Origin: Zoroaster sp. YZ-2022 | Taxonomy: Eukaryota > Echinodermata > Asteroidea > Forcipulatida > Zoroasteridae | NCBI GenBank assembly: GCA_029582265.1 | Contig: CM055816.1 | Span: 85,587,314-85,651,313, forward strand | Direction of reading: 5' to 3' | DNA length: 64,000 nt | In this document: positions 12,561-24,135 of the stretch, one piece after another | Layout of the letters: each line of letters starts with the position of its first letter | Numbering within the stretch: the first letter of the stretch is position 1 | The notes under the pieces: model-generated | What the model saw: the letters and a program-made list of their open reading frames with translations, nothing else | Database searches by the model: none | What the model was told of the DNA's origin: nothing | Position numbers and translations under genes: made by a program

Positions 12561-13204
12561 TCACTATAATTTTTATTTCTGTAACAAGCATGACTTGGAT
12601 AAGTTTATGCAACCAGTAATACGCCATAGTTTTGTAAATTTTCCGAGAAATGCTAAGCCAACGGTAAGTGCGTCATTTCACGAGTGCGGCGAATTACGCA
12701 CATGGACGATATGTTGGCCTCATAAAAACAGTATTGCAACACTTACAGTTTATGTCACCAAATTAAAACAATAAATAAAAACACAATGTTAACCCGAAAA
12801 ACATCAAGTTTTATGCATTTGGATGTGGCAGTATTCAGTTCACTTTTTATTTTTATTTGCTAGTCGACCTTTGACAGCATGTTGACGACCACCAAAAGCG
12901 AAGCCTCAGCCCTGGCCACGTAATGTACATTTTTATAACATACACGCTTGCACGGTACAGCGAATACCTAATCGATCATCAATGCGTCAATGCTATAATT
13001 ATATCCGACGCACACGCTGCATGCACGTCTATGTACAGACTCGGCATGTATTATTTACGTTGCGTGTGTTTTGACTAAACTAATCCATTCATCCAAGATA
13101 AGCGCACAATGGGAGAGGTTATTACTACTAAAAGCCTAAACCATGCCTTGCTTTTGTGTCAGTGCAATAGGATTAAATCCACTGTATAACAATAGGAGAC
13201 ATAC
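12561..13204. other. CACTA internal unique region, right
   Basis: AT-rich, with no gene or known repeat recognised. Confidence 0.5.
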
Positions 13205-13284
13205 ACTCGGTGAATACTCGGTGAAAACACCGTGAACGAAACCACTGGGGCGTAAGCACCGTGAACTCGCCGTGAAAATGCATT
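13205..13284. repeat. Subterminal GTGAA-word cluster, right side
   Basis: Copies of CGGTGAA, ACCGTGAA and CCGTGAAA adjoining the right terminal repeat, mirroring 6260-6390. Confidence 0.7.
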
Positions 13285-13348
13285 TTCACGGAAAAAGTGC
13301 AATTCACCGAGCTTTCACGGTGCATTCACGGAGGAGATGTTCATAGTG
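13285..13348 (-). repeat. Right terminal inverted repeat of the CACTA element
   Basis: Perfect 64-base inverted copy of 6196-6259, ending in TAGTG next to the TCA duplication. Confidence 0.95.
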
Positions 13349-16300
13349 TCAATGTATATCTTGATTCAAAGAGAGTAATCATACTCATAGAAGCAGTTTT
13401 GCCAACATTACCAATGTTGTACCTTCCCTTCAATGTATATCTCGATTCAAAGAGAGTAAGCATACTCATAGAAGCAGTTTTCCCAACATTACCAATGTTA
13501 TACCTTCCCTTCAATGTATCTTGATTCAAAGAGTGTAAGCATACTGGTAGAAGCAGTTTTGCCAACATTACCAATGCTGTACCTTCCCTTCAATGTATAC
13601 CCGATTCAAAGAGAGTAAGCATACTCATAGAAGCTGTTTTGCCAACATTACAAATGGTGTACCTTCCCTTCAATGTATATCTCGATTCAAAGAGAGTAAG
13701 CATACTCATAGAAGCAGTTTTGCCAACATTACCAATGTTGTACCTTCCCTTCAATGTATATCTCGATTCAAAGAGAGTAAGCATACTCATAGAAGCAGTT
13801 TTGCCAACATTACCAATGTTGTACCTTCCCTTCAATGTCTATCTCGATTCAAAGAGAGTAAGCATACTCATAGAAGCAGTTTTGCCAACATTACAAATGG
13901 TGTACCTTCCCTTCAATGTATATCTTGATTCAAAGAGAGTAAGCATACTCATAGAAGCAGTTTTGCCAACATTACCAATGTTGTACCTTCCCTTCAATGT
14001 ATATCTCGATTCAAAGAGAGTAAGCATACTCATAGAAGCAGTTTAGCCAACATTACCAATGTTGTACCTTCCCTTCAATGTATATCTTGATTCAAAGAGA
14101 GTAATCATACTCATAGAAGCAGTTTTGCCAACATTACCAATGTTGTACCTTCCCTTCAATGTATATCTCGATTCAAAGAGAGTAAGCATACTCATAGAAG
14201 CAGTTTTCCCAACATTACCAATGTTATACCTTCCCTTCAATGTATCTTGATTCAAAGAGTGTAAGCATACTGGTAGAAGCAGTTTTGCCAACATTACCAA
14301 TGCTGTACCTTCCCTTCAATGTATACCCGATTCAAAGAGAGTAAGCATACTCATAGAAGCTGTTTTGCCAACATTACAAATGGTGTACCTTCCCTTCAAT
14401 GTATATCTCGATTCAAAGAGAGTAAGCATACTCATAGAAGCAGTTTGGCCAACATTACCAATGTTGTACCTTCCCTTCAATGTATATCTCGATTCAAAGA
14501 GAGTAAGCATACTCATAGAAGCAGTTTGGCCAACATTACCAATGTTATACCTTCCCTTCAATGTATCTTGATTCAAAGAGTGTAAGCATACTGGTAGAAG
14601 CAGTTTTGCCAACATTACCAATGCTGTACCTTCCCTTCAATGTATACCCGATTCAAAGAGAGTAGCATACTCATAGTAGCTGTTTTGCCAACATTACAAA
14701 TGGTGTACCTTCCCTTCAATGTATATCTTGATTCAAAGAGAGTAAGCATACTCATAGAAGCAGTTTTGCCAACATTACCAATGTTGTACCTTCCCTTCAA
14801 TGTATACCCGATTCAAAGAGAGTAAGCATACTCATAGAAGCAGTTTTGCCAACATTACAAATGGTGTACCTTCCCTTCAATGTATATCTCGATTCAAAGA
14901 GAGTAAGCATACTCATAGAAGCAGTTTGGCCAACATTACCAATGTTGTACCTTCCCTTCAATGTATATCTCGATTCAAAGAGAGTAAGCATACTCATAGA
15001 AGCAGTTTTCCCAACATTACCAATGTTATACCTTCCCTTCAATGTATCTTGATTCAAAGAGTGTAAGCATACTGGTAGAAGCAGTTTTGCCAACATTACC
15101 AATGCTGTACCTTCCCTTCAATGTATACCCGATTCAAAGAGAGTAAGCATACTCATAGAAGCTGTTTTGCCAACATTACAAATGGTGTACCTTCCCTTCA
15201 ATGTATATCTCGATTCAAAGAGAGTAAGCATACTCATAGAAGCAGTTTGGCCAACATTACCAATGTTGTACCTTCCCTTCAATGTATATCTCGATTCAAA
15301 GAGAGTAAGCATACTCATAGAAGCAGTTTGGCCAACATTACCAATGTTATACCTTCCCTTCAATGTATCTTGATTCAAAGAGTGTAAGCATACTGGTAGA
15401 AGCAGTTTTGCCAACATTACCAATGCTGTACCTTCCCTTCAATGTATACCCGATTCAAAGAGAGTAAGCATACTCATAGAAGCTGTTTTGCCAACATTAC
15501 AAATGGTGTACCTTCCCTTCAATGTATATCTCGATTCAAAGAGAGTAAGCATACTCATAGAAGCAGTTTGGCCAACATTACCAATGATGTACCTTCCCTT
15601 CAATGTATATCTTGATTCAAAGAGAGTAAGCATACTCATAGAAGCAGTTTGGCCAACATTACCAATGTTGTACCTTCCCTTCAATGTATATCTCGATTCA
15701 AAGAGAGTAAGCATACTCATAGAAGCAGTTTGGCCAACATTACCAATGATGTACCTTCCCTTCAATGTATCTCGATTCAAAGAGAGTAAGCATACTCATA
15801 GAAGCAGTTTTCCCAACATTACCAATGTTGTACCTTCCCTTGAATGTATATCTCGATTCAAAGAGAGTAAGCATACTCATAGAAGCAGTTTTGCCAACAT
15901 TACCAATGCTGCACCTTCCCTTCAATGTATATCTCGATTCAAAGAGAGTAAGCATACTCATAGAAGCAGTTTTGCCAACATTACCAATGATGCACCTTCC
16001 CTTCAACATGTATATCTCGATTCAAAGAGAGTAAGCATACTCATAGAAGCAGTTTTGCCAACATTACCAATGATGCAGCTTCCCTTCAATGTATATCTCA
16101 ATTCAAAGAGAGTAAGCATACTCATAGAAGCAGTTTGGCCAACATTACCAATGATGTACCTTCCCTTCAATGTATCTCGATTCAAAGAGAGTAAGCATAC
16201 TCATAGAAGCAGTTTTCCCAACATTACCAATGTTGTACCTTCCCTTGAATGTATATCTCGATTCAAAGAGAGTAAGCATACTCATAGAAGCAGTTTTGCC

Positions 16301-17845
16301 AACATTACCAATGCTGCACCTTCCCTTCAATGTATATCTCGATTCAAAGAGAGTAAGCATACTCATAGAAGCAGTTTTGCCAACATTACCAATGATGCAC
16401 CTTCCCTTCAATGTATATCTCGATTCAAAGAGAGTAAGCATACTCATAGAAGCAGTTTTCCCAACATTACCAATGTTGTACCTTCCCTTCAATGTATATC
16501 TCGATTCAAAGAGAGTAAGCATACTCATAGAAGCAGTTTTCCCAACATTACCAATGTTGTACCTTCCCTTCAATGTATATCTTGATTCAAAGAGAGTAAG
16601 CATACTCATAGAAGCAGTTTTTCCAACATTACCAATGTTGTACCTTCCCTTCAATGTATATCTTGATTCAAAGAGAGTAAGCATACTCATAGAAGCAGTT
16701 TTCCCAACATTACCAATGATGTACCTTCCCTTCAATGTATATCTTGATTCAAAGAGAGTAAGCATACTCATAGAAGCAGTTTTCCCAACATTACCAATGA
16801 TGTACCTTCCCTTCAATGTATATCTTGATTCATAGAGAGTAAGCATACTCATAGAAGCAGTTTGGCCAACATTACCAATGCTGTACCTTCCCTTCAATGT
16901 CTATCTTGATTCAAAGAGAGTAAGCATACTCATAGAAACAGTTTGGCCAACATTACCAATGCTGTACCTTCCCTAAAATGTCTATCTTGATTCAAAGAGA
17001 GTAAGCATACTCATAGAAGCAGTTTGGCCAACATTACCAATGTTGTACCTTCCCTTCAATGTATATCTTGATTCAAAGAGAGTAAGCATACTCATAGAAG
17101 CAGTTTTGCCAGCATTACCAATGTTGTACCTTCCCTTCAATGTATATCTTAATTCAAAGAGAGTAAGCATACTCATAGAAGCAGTTTTGCCAACATTACC
17201 AATGGTGTACCTTCCCTTCAATGTATATCTTGATTCAAAGAGAGTAAGCATACTAATAGAAGCAGTTTTGCCAACATTACCAATGATGTACCTTCCCTTC
17301 AATGTTTATCTTCATTCAAAGAGAGTAAGCATACTCATAGAAGCAGTCCAACATTACCAATGCTGTACCTTCCCTTCAATGTATCTTGATTCAAAGAGAG
17401 TAAGCATACTCATAGAAGCAGTTTTGCCAACATTACCAATGGTGTACCTTCCCTTCAATGTATATCTTGATTCAAAGAGAGTAAGCATACTAATAGAAGC
17501 AGTTTTGCCAACATTACCAATGATGTACCTTCCCTTCAATGTTTATCTTCATTCAAAGAGAGTAAGCATACTCATAGAAGCAGTCCAACATTACCAATGC
17601 TGTACCTTCCCTTCAATGTATCTTGATTCAAAGAGAGTAAGCATACTCATAGAAGCAGTTTGGCCAACATTACCAATGCTGTACCTTCCCTTCAATGTAT
17701 CTTGATTCAAAGAGAGTAAGCATACTCATAGAAGCAGTCCAACATTACCAATGCTGTACCTTCCCTTCAATGTATCTTGATTCAAAGAGAGTAAGCATAC
17801 TCATAGAAGCAGTTTTCCCAACATTACCATTGCTATACCTTCCCT
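13349..17845 (+). repeat. 81-bp satellite array, right arm, with higher-order repeats
   Basis: Continues the array from 5592-6195. Monomers are 81 or 78 bp. Higher-order units are visible from recurring variant monomers: 726 bp (nine monomers) linking the left arm, 13.35 kb and 14.05 kb; 321 bp (four monomers) across about 14.3-15.5 kb; and 405 bp (five monomers) near 15.77-16.2 kb. Truncated monomers (CAGTCCAACATTACC) recur at 17346, 17583 and 17737. Because 81 and 78 are multiples of three, frames of up to 365 codons stay open. They are not genes. Confidence 0.95.
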
Positions 17846-17849
17846 TTAA

Positions 17850-18423
17850 AAGGGACAATATCGCTGGATCAACAGGGCATGGAATAGGAGTGCTACATTG
17901 GAGTGTCGTGGCCGAGCGGTCTAGCTTGACGGACTCAGGTTCTGGTGTTAGCAGCAGAATGTGGGTTCGAGTCCCGGCCGTGACACTTGTGTCCTTGAGC
18001 AAGACACTTAACCATAATTGCTTCTCTCCACCCAGGGGTTAAATGGGTACCTGTGAGGGCAGAGTTGGTTGATTAGCCATATGCGCTGTAATGGCAGCAA
18101 TTGAGCTGTATACTCCCCAGGGAGCTGAGATGGTTTCAGGAATGATTTATGAGCCTTATGAGCCTTATGAGCCTTATGAGCAGGGGTAATAATATGCGCC
18201 TTGAGCACCACTCAGTTGGTGGATACGTGCGCTATATAAGTCCACACATTATTATTATTATTGTGACACAGTGACTGAAAATAAAAACCACATGATAAGG
18301 TCATATTACTGTTGCTGCTGCATAAATGAGTAAGTAATTATCAGCGACTGTGTTCATCTTAAACTTGGACACTGATTCCATGCCCTGTTGAAAGTCTGCT
18401 CTGACCATGACAATACTTTTCCT
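17850..18423. mobile_element. TTAA-type AGGGACA MITE carrying a SINE
   Basis: Bounded by TTAA at 17846-17849 and 18424-18427, with AGGGACAATATCG at the left and the family's palindromic interior (TGACTGAAAATAA, GATTCCATGCCCTGTTGAAA). It sits in a satellite monomer variant reading CTTCCCTTTAATGT, which explains the TTAA. It was then interrupted by the SINE at 17903-18261. Confidence 0.75.
17903..18261 (+). mobile_element. tRNA-Leu(CAA)-derived SINE, well preserved
   Basis: Head GTGTCGTGGCCGAGCGGTCT with the anticodon-arm relic GGACTCAGGTTCTGG and B box GGGTTCGAGTCCCGG. Body TGTCCTTGAGCAAGACACTT, then CCACCCAGGGGTTAAATGGG, a reiterated TGAGCCTTA, tail GCGCCTTGAGCACCACTC and (ATT)n. The anticodon region of sister copies (GACTCAAGTTCTGG) matches tRNA-Leu with a CAA anticodon. 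Confidence 0.9.
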
Positions 18424-18427
18424 TTAA

Positions 18428-18713
18428 TGTTCAACCGTGTTAACCAATATACCTACATGTACATTGTAACACCCATATTCTTCACCTGTTTCGTCACTCA
18501 TTCAATCAATTCACCCACTAATAACATTAAATCAATCAATCAGATGGTTTACTTGTCCAGCATTTGATACTGGAAATTATTGTGCCGAAGAAAACAGACC
18601 CAACTGTTTATTACTTTCTAGGGAATAGTCATAATTCATTGACATCCGGCCAATTATGTATTGAGTGGAAGGCTGTCAGAGAGGCATTCCATGACCACAA
18701 TTAAATATTTCTA
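18428..18713. other. Unannotated stretch
   Basis: An open stretch from about 18543 to a TAA near 18705 encodes ~50 residues without a recognised family. I found no convincing splice site and do not call it a gene. Confidence 0.4.
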
Positions 18714-19520
18714 TTCTCAAACATAATAAAATTTCTCAAACAATGTTTGCTTTTTACTGTTGTGTGAAAAGGGCTTTCGAAAAGCAGCAATAAATCAATA
18801 CATAGTCTCAAACATTGGTGTCCTTTATACACATAATATTTCTCAAACATGAGAAAATTTCTCAAACATGAGAAAATTTCTCAGACAATGTTTGCTTTTT
18901 ACCATCATGTGACAAGGGCTTTTGAAAAGCAACAATAAATCAACATAGTCTCAAACATTGGTGTCCTTTATTCACACATTTACATGTATTTTGTGATATT
19001 TCTCAAACATGAGAAACTTTCTCACACAATGTTTGCTTTTTTGTGAAAAGGGCTTTTGAAAAGCAGCAATAAATCAATGTAGTCTCAATCTCAAGCATTG
19101 GTGTCCTTTATAATACACACAAATATTTGTTTTGTAAAATATTTCTCGAACAAGAGAACACTTCTTAAACAATGTTTGCTTTTTTTTTGCTGGAAAGGGC
19201 TTTTAACCAGTTCGCGTCGGAGGCCGTGTATACACGCAATTTTTTTGGGACAGCGGATCGGAGAGCGTCTAAACATGCCACAGGATTCTCGGGAATATTT
19301 GTATAGATTCCCGGTCGACGTGGCAACGAGCCATAAGCATACGGTGGAAGACGCGGTCTCCCCGGTCACGCTCTGGTGAGCACCATTGGTCGTGTTTGTG
19401 CGGTAAAAATAAACCCGCCACGGGGTTCGGAAAAACTTTTTTATTCCCGGTGCGAACTGGTTAAAAAGCAGCAATAAATCAATTTATGCTCAAACAGTGG
19501 TATCCTTTCACACTACTAAT
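18714..19520 (+). repeat. ~120-130-bp diverged tandem repeat
   Basis: About five units with ATTTCTCAAACATGAGAAA, ACAATGTTTGCTTTTT, AAGGGCTTTTGAAAAGCAG and CAATAAATCAA words. The last unit is split by the TTAA element at 19207-19460. Confidence 0.85.
19207..19460 (+). mobile_element. TTAA-flanked MITE (CCAGTTCGC family)
   Basis: Flanked by TTAA (19203-19206 and 19461-19464), with termini CCAGTTCGCGTCGG and its near inverse CCGGTGCGAACTGG. Subterminal CGTGTATACACGCA is a palindrome. The neighbouring tandem unit supplies an approximate empty site (AGGGCTTTTGAAAAGCAG). Nearly identical to the inverted copy at 59463-59717, implying recent movement. TTAA duplication is the piggyBac mark. The open frames over it are incidental. 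Confidence 0.85.
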
Positions 19521-19777
19521 GTTGTGATATTTCTCAATGAGAAGAGAAGATTATAGGATGTCCATCAATGCCACAATGTTTGTAACTGGATTTATAAGCG
19601 ATTCATTCATATCAGGTTAGGGTTGACATGATTTGCCGAACAGTATGAACCTGTGATGGGGTTGCCTCAGACAAAATAATACAATCAGCACTTAACGCCC
19701 AATAAAAAGTCTCCGGTTTCTGGTCATAACACATGTACATGTAGGTCAGCTTCAAAATCGGTGCGGTGATGCACCAA

Positions 19778-19989
19778 TCTTTAAATTCAAGAGATTGCAC
19801 TCCAATAAAGAAAAGATCAATTTAAGTATGGTATCCTCTGTATTATAAAAGTCAATTTGTTACCATTTACAGTACATGTATTTGTGCACCACCGGAGGCA
19901 TGTTTTCAACAAAAATGAAAACGGGTATCCGGGTATCCGAAGTCTCCAGAGTATTCAGTTCCAAAAATATCCAAAAACGCACAGCCCTA
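19778..19989. mobile_element. hAT-like element, right half
   Basis: Shares GTTACCATTTACAGTACATG, CACCACCGGAGGCATG and the terminus AAAAACGCACAGCCCTA with the complete element at 24896-25302. The left half is absent. Confidence 0.7.
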
Positions 19990-20111
19990 GAAGCCAGACC
20001 TTTCCTAGAACAGCATTACAATGGAATGCCCTTCCAGCTGATTGCTTTCCACCAACTCACGAACTATTTAAATTTAAGAAAAACAACAAATGTAATCTTG
20101 CTAATAAATAG
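19990..20111 (+). pseudogene. LINE reverse-transcriptase C-terminal fragment (tentative)
   Basis: The open frame ending in TAA at 20109-20111 contains TALQWNALPADCFPPTHELF followed by a lysine-rich end. This is the W-N-x-L-P ... F-K-x-x-L pattern typical of non-LTR retrotransposon ORF2 tails. No upstream coding is left because an hAT remnant abuts it. Confidence 0.4.
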
Positions 20112-20189
20112 TGGATGGCATATCACATACACATGTAATGTAACCCCTTACACTCTAGTGGCTACTGGCCTTGTTTAGGGTGACTGACA

Positions 20190-20735
20190 CTAAATAAAAA
20201 TGTTTTTAAAAAGACCAAATTTCCCATCCACAAAGTATGGTGGCTAAGAGAGGCCATACAAATCGGGCAAACGTTCATACCCCTATGTGAATTAGTCATT
20301 TAAAAACACAGCACAGTATAAGCATCGCTTCGGTGTTTACATTTTTTGCAAATCATCCTTGTTTGCTTGGTTGTGTATGCAGGGTTTTTCCTTGTTGTCA
20401 GAATATCGTCTTTGCCTAGCATATTCTGACCAGGGCCAGTCGGCCTTTTTTTTTACAACCATTGTTCCTTGTAATTTTATATTGCATTGTTCTACCATGT
20501 ATTTTGTTTTCTTGTTTACACTGATGTGTCACTGCGCCATGAGCATCTCTTTTGACGGATACCGGCACATTACAAATGTTCATTATTATTATTATTATTA
20601 TTACAATTCCAATCAATACAGCAATTTTGGCTGCAATTGGACATTGTTTCACAGCAAAAAAAAAGACAATTAAAAATGTTGGCGCGCGGGTCCGAGGCAA
20701 TGTGCACGAAGACCAGAAACTAGAGACATAGTTTT
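20190..20735. mobile_element. Diverged MITE related to 45775-46286
   Basis: Shares the words AAATTTCCCATCCACAAAGT, TATGGTGGCTAAGAGAGGCC and a terminal GACCAGAAAC with the better preserved element at 45775-46286 in inverse orientation. Contains an (ATT)n stretch at 20581-20602. Boundaries approximate. Confidence 0.5.
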
Positions 20736-21837
20736 TTGGCCTAATGTACAAAGATCAAATCTGAAACAGAATAATGCTTTCTAATTTAGCAAGGACAGAA
20801 ATTATTTATCTACAATGGGCAACTTTAACCCTCTCAATACCGAATTGTTTTGACATAAACAACCGCTGGTGACCGCATTGTTCGACCACTCAAGCGTGAA
20901 GCACACATTCTTACACAACAGAAAGCTTGTGTTCAAAGGCCAATTTTACAAACTCTATTATCACCTTGAAGATATCGTTTTACAGAAAAATAAGTAATAA
21001 TAATTATCTTACTTATTTAATTCCCTTTCATATAATCCAAAAATCATTAAGATCGGTCAATAAATGTCCAAGTTCTCAATCTTTGTTTCCTCAGTGTGAT
21101 CTGTAAACTCAAACACTTTTTTGTACACAAACAAATGGCACTCCATAGGTGTTTGGCATTTCAGATCTTTCCACTCCAGTTTGAAGGGATTGCATAATAG
21201 CAACCTTATTTTATTTCACCATCAATGGAAAGATCCGATCTTTCTCTTTCCAACCATTGTAAGCTTTGGGTATGGAGGGTGAACATGGACAAAACTACAG
21301 CTTTATAACAAATGGCCTTTATGCTCAGGCTAGAGTGCTTTTTTGTGTGGAAGCTTGGTCGACAAAGTCGCCTATGGTAAAGAAGAGGGGGTATGAGTGC
21401 AGTCGACAAAAGTCGCCTATGGTAAGGAAACGGTTAAATGTATTTGCATACATGTACATGTACATGGGAAAATAAAAGAAAATAAAAATGCCGGCAAGTG
21501 GGTCCGAGGTGACACACACAGAGACCAAAAACCGGAGACTTCTTTGGGCATAAACCAGATTGTACACTTGCCCATCTAGTAGGGTAACAGGGGACCTACG
21601 ATGTAAGGGAAGGGGGGAACCAATGTACTCTATCACCATGTCAAGTTTCCTGAGTTCCTTCATGGTGATCCTTCTGTTTTCATGACCTCCTGCTTAAAAT
21701 CCCCATCCTGAAAGGACATGACGCAGATATCCTTGACCTACTTACTGCTTCACTCCAAAAATTCAAACCACTACTTTGAAGACCTGTACCTCTAAGATAG
21801 TGGGCAATGGGTACAGACCTGTATCAGTGGGTGTGAT
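20736..21837. other. Mostly unannotated stretch
   Basis: Has one CCGGAGACTTCTTTGGGC terminus near 21533, probably another end of the CTCCGG-type MITE. Repeated GTCGCCTATGGTAA words occur at 21368 and 21412. No gene supported. Confidence 0.45.
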
Positions 21838-22105
21838 TTGAAAAAAAGTAACAAATCCTGAAAATGGGTAGATGGTCTGGGTCTAGCCCTCCTTTGGTCT
21901 AGAGGACAAAACCCCCTGAGCCTCCTGGATGTTTAATTTTGGATGATTTACAGACTTTCCACATCCCCACAAATCAGAAATTCAAGGTTTTGACGCGATG
22001 CAGACGACTTCTTTCTTGGCTAATTAATTCTCTTCTTTCAAGAAAATGTCCAGACAAAGTGAGATTTGTAAAAAATCCTGAAATCAGGAAAAATCATGAG
22101 AAATC
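21838..22105 (+). repeat. Dispersed repeat, copy 1
   Basis: Shares GATGTTTAATTTTGGA, CCACATCCCCACAAA and TTTGTAAAAAATCCTGAAAT with copies at 26235-26400, 33405-33890 and 53215-54010. Its ends are short inverted words (GTGATTTG / GAGAAATCAC), which suggests a DNA element of unknown family. Confidence 0.7.
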
Positions 22106-22204
22106 CCATGCCTGCTGTACTTCTATGATTTTGGGACAAATGGGTACAGACCTGTACCTCTATGATTGTGGGATACATGTATGGGTATTGTACTTCTGTA
22201 ATTT

Positions 22205-22560
22205 GTACACTGTACCTTAATTGTTGCACAAACCCTCTTATCATTTCGGTTTGCAGAAACACCAATTTATCTCAACTAACGCGAAGCTCAGGTACAGGTT
22301 CTGAAAAGAACATTATCGCACAACTTAAGTGAGAAAATGGTTCAAGGGACAACCAATGTCAGGCAACTCGTTTTCTCTACTGTCACTATAAAGTGAGAAA
22401 TATGGTTCAGGGAGAACCATGGGGACTTCACGGGTTACTCCGGGCAATTCATTTCTCAACTATCGCTAAGTGCGAAATATAGTTCAGGGAGAACCATGGG
22501 GACTTCACACAGGTTTAATTCTCTACGTTTCGATTACCCTGCTCTAATCTTCATCAGGAG
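22205..22560 (-). repeat. Dispersed retroelement-like repeat with hammerhead-like core
   Basis: Contains three reiterations of a GTTCAGGGAGAACCATGG module. On the minus strand at 22521-22560 it has CTCCTGATGA, a 5-bp helix (GATTA/TAATC) around an 8-base loop, then GAAACG. Related copies are at 28381-28560 and 29800-30480. I suspect a Penelope-like terminal region, but no coding part is present. Confidence 0.5.
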
Positions 22561-23956
22561 AATGCAAAAACCCTCTTGCCAAAAATTATGATAGTTTATT
22601 ATTCCAATCAAATTATTTTTCCTTTCCTTTTCAACTAGTTGATCTATTCAATTTACATCAACTTGGGGTTCACTTGGGCATGAATAGGTTCAAAATGAAA
22701 AGTGGACTGATCAAAGCAGTCTGGATAAAGTGGGCTTGGACAAAGTCCAGTACAACAAACTTATCTGCATGGACAGTATACTAGTAAGTGATTTGATTAG
22801 GTTCATAATGTGACATATGTTGATAGAGCAAGGAAAAACATCTTCAGACCATGTTCCTCAAGTTCATCTGTCATACAAGGAATACCCTGGTTATAAACTT
22901 AACACAAACCAGACTGACCTCAACCACAAACAGTCCAGGATATTTAGCCAACAGCACTAATTCTAAGTCACAACTGGCTAAGGGCACGTATCATCTGGCC
23001 AGCAGGTGGTTTACAGTACTGGGGAAAACTCAGGGGAACCAATGGAAATTGATTGCAGTATTTTAAATGTGACCACAGGTTCAATTGAAATTCAGATGGG
23101 ACAATTGCTAAATTGTTTAAGTAAGATTATTTTACAGGACACCAACTGGTTCTGTGACAAAGAAAAATCTAAGTATTTTGTATGTTTCTCCAGAGTATCT
23201 GTGAGAGGTCAAATTCTGCACTAAAAGATTTATATCTAACCTAAATGTACTAGTGTACTAAAAAAACAGTACATATGTCAGCATGATGAATTCAACATTT
23301 GTGACATTTCCTCAGGAAATAAAAGAGAACAAACATTGTTATTTTTTGTAATATACTGTGTACATTAATTTAGTTTTCATAAACTTAAACATTTTCATCA
23401 CGATGTTTTAAATGTTACATATTGTCGCAGTTTTCACCAAGTGATATATTCATCCATGTAGTGGTAAAATCACGATGTGAGATATAAGCGATTGAAGTTA
23501 GTAAAGTTTTAAAATCGCGGTTTTAATCTCGAAAATCATTAATTTTTACTTTGTTAGAAAGATGAATCTTGAATGACACGTAACTGTATTCATTTTGTGT
23601 TTCGATTTTTTTTCTGGCTCCTATAACTGCGTATTCAATAACCACATACATGTATTTCACTGGTTAGCAAAAAAAAAAAAAAAAAACGCATCACCGCACC
23701 AATTTTGAAGCCTACCTGTGACCAGATACGAGACTTTTTGTTTGGCCTAATGAGGAAACAGTGAAAATGCATTTATATTTGTTTAATGTATTCTAAAGTG
23801 GAATTGAAAAAACTTTTTTCACTTTCACTGAAAAATAAAATTCAAAACCTCAGATAAAATCATTTCTTGGGTTGGGGAAATTGATACAAAATGCTTTACA
23901 CACCCAGTAAGTTTTAGGTAAACATTCACCCATTTGGTTATTTATAATGGCAGCCT
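22561..23956. other. Unannotated stretch
   Basis: No gene supported. Two overlapping open frames (22851-23066 and 23006-23224) resemble nothing I know. A CTCCGG-type MITE remnant with an A-run lies at about 23670-23745. Confidence 0.45.
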
Positions 23957-24135
23957 AGAACAGGCAAGAGAAAGAGAGGACGGCAAAAGAAAAGATGGAG
24001 AGATGACATAACAGCACACATGGGCAAGGCAACATGGACAAGAGTGGCTAGAGAGAGAGACAAATGGAAGTTTTATGAGGAGGGCTTTGTCCAACAAATG
24101 GATGAACTATAGCCTTGATGATGATGATGATGAAT
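23957..24135 (+). pseudogene. Non-LTR retrotransposon ORF2 C-terminus and GAT tail
   Basis: The frame 23957-24112 reads RGRQKKRWRDDI, then W-x-x-x-A-x-x-R-D-x-W and FVQQMDEL before TAG, followed directly by (GAT)n. The G-R-P/Q-x-x-R-W-R-D-D/E-I motif is characteristic of the C-terminal end of several LINE reverse transcriptases. Severely 5'-truncated insertion. The fragment at 44682-44875 has the same motif and tail. Confidence 0.75.

Larger units (their letters stand above)
6196..13348. mobile_element. CACTA (EnSpm-type) non-autonomous DNA transposon
   Basis: The element begins CACTATGAACATCTCC and ends with its reverse complement. The first 64 bases (6196-6259) are a perfect inverted match to 13285-13348. 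It is flanked by a direct TCA duplication (6193-6195 and 13349-13351), and removing it restores a normal satellite monomer. Next to both ends are reiterated ACCGTGAA/CGGTGAA words, like the subterminal repeats of CACTA elements. CACTA termini with 3-base duplications are established marks of the EnSpm superfamily. No transposase-like open frame was found; the interior is unique AT-rich sequence, a ~0.5-kb satellite and a SINE fragment. It is therefore probably mobilised in trans. Confidence 0.9.

Noticed and set aside
15488..16585. A 365-codon open frame and the other long frames in the 5.6-17.8 kb array, on both strands
   Set aside because: They translate the 81-bp satellite in different phases (for example SKRVSILIEAV repeats). 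The period is a multiple of three and there is no sign of selection or splicing.
17903..17990. tRNA-Leu-like and tRNA-Thr-like sequences as functional tRNA genes
   Set aside because: They are heads of multi-copy SINEs with bodies and tails, the acceptor stems do not pair fully, and no CCA-proximal termination signal is seen.
19091..19474. A 127-codon minus-strand frame, with a near-identical 97-codon frame at 59428-59721
   Set aside because: Similarity follows exactly the ends of the TTAA MITE, and diverged copies break the frame. It is transposon DNA, not a conserved gene.
21838..22105. Possible protein-coding similarity in the dispersed repeat with GATGTTTAATTTTGGA
   Set aside because: Four copies show frame-breaking differences and no common reading frame.
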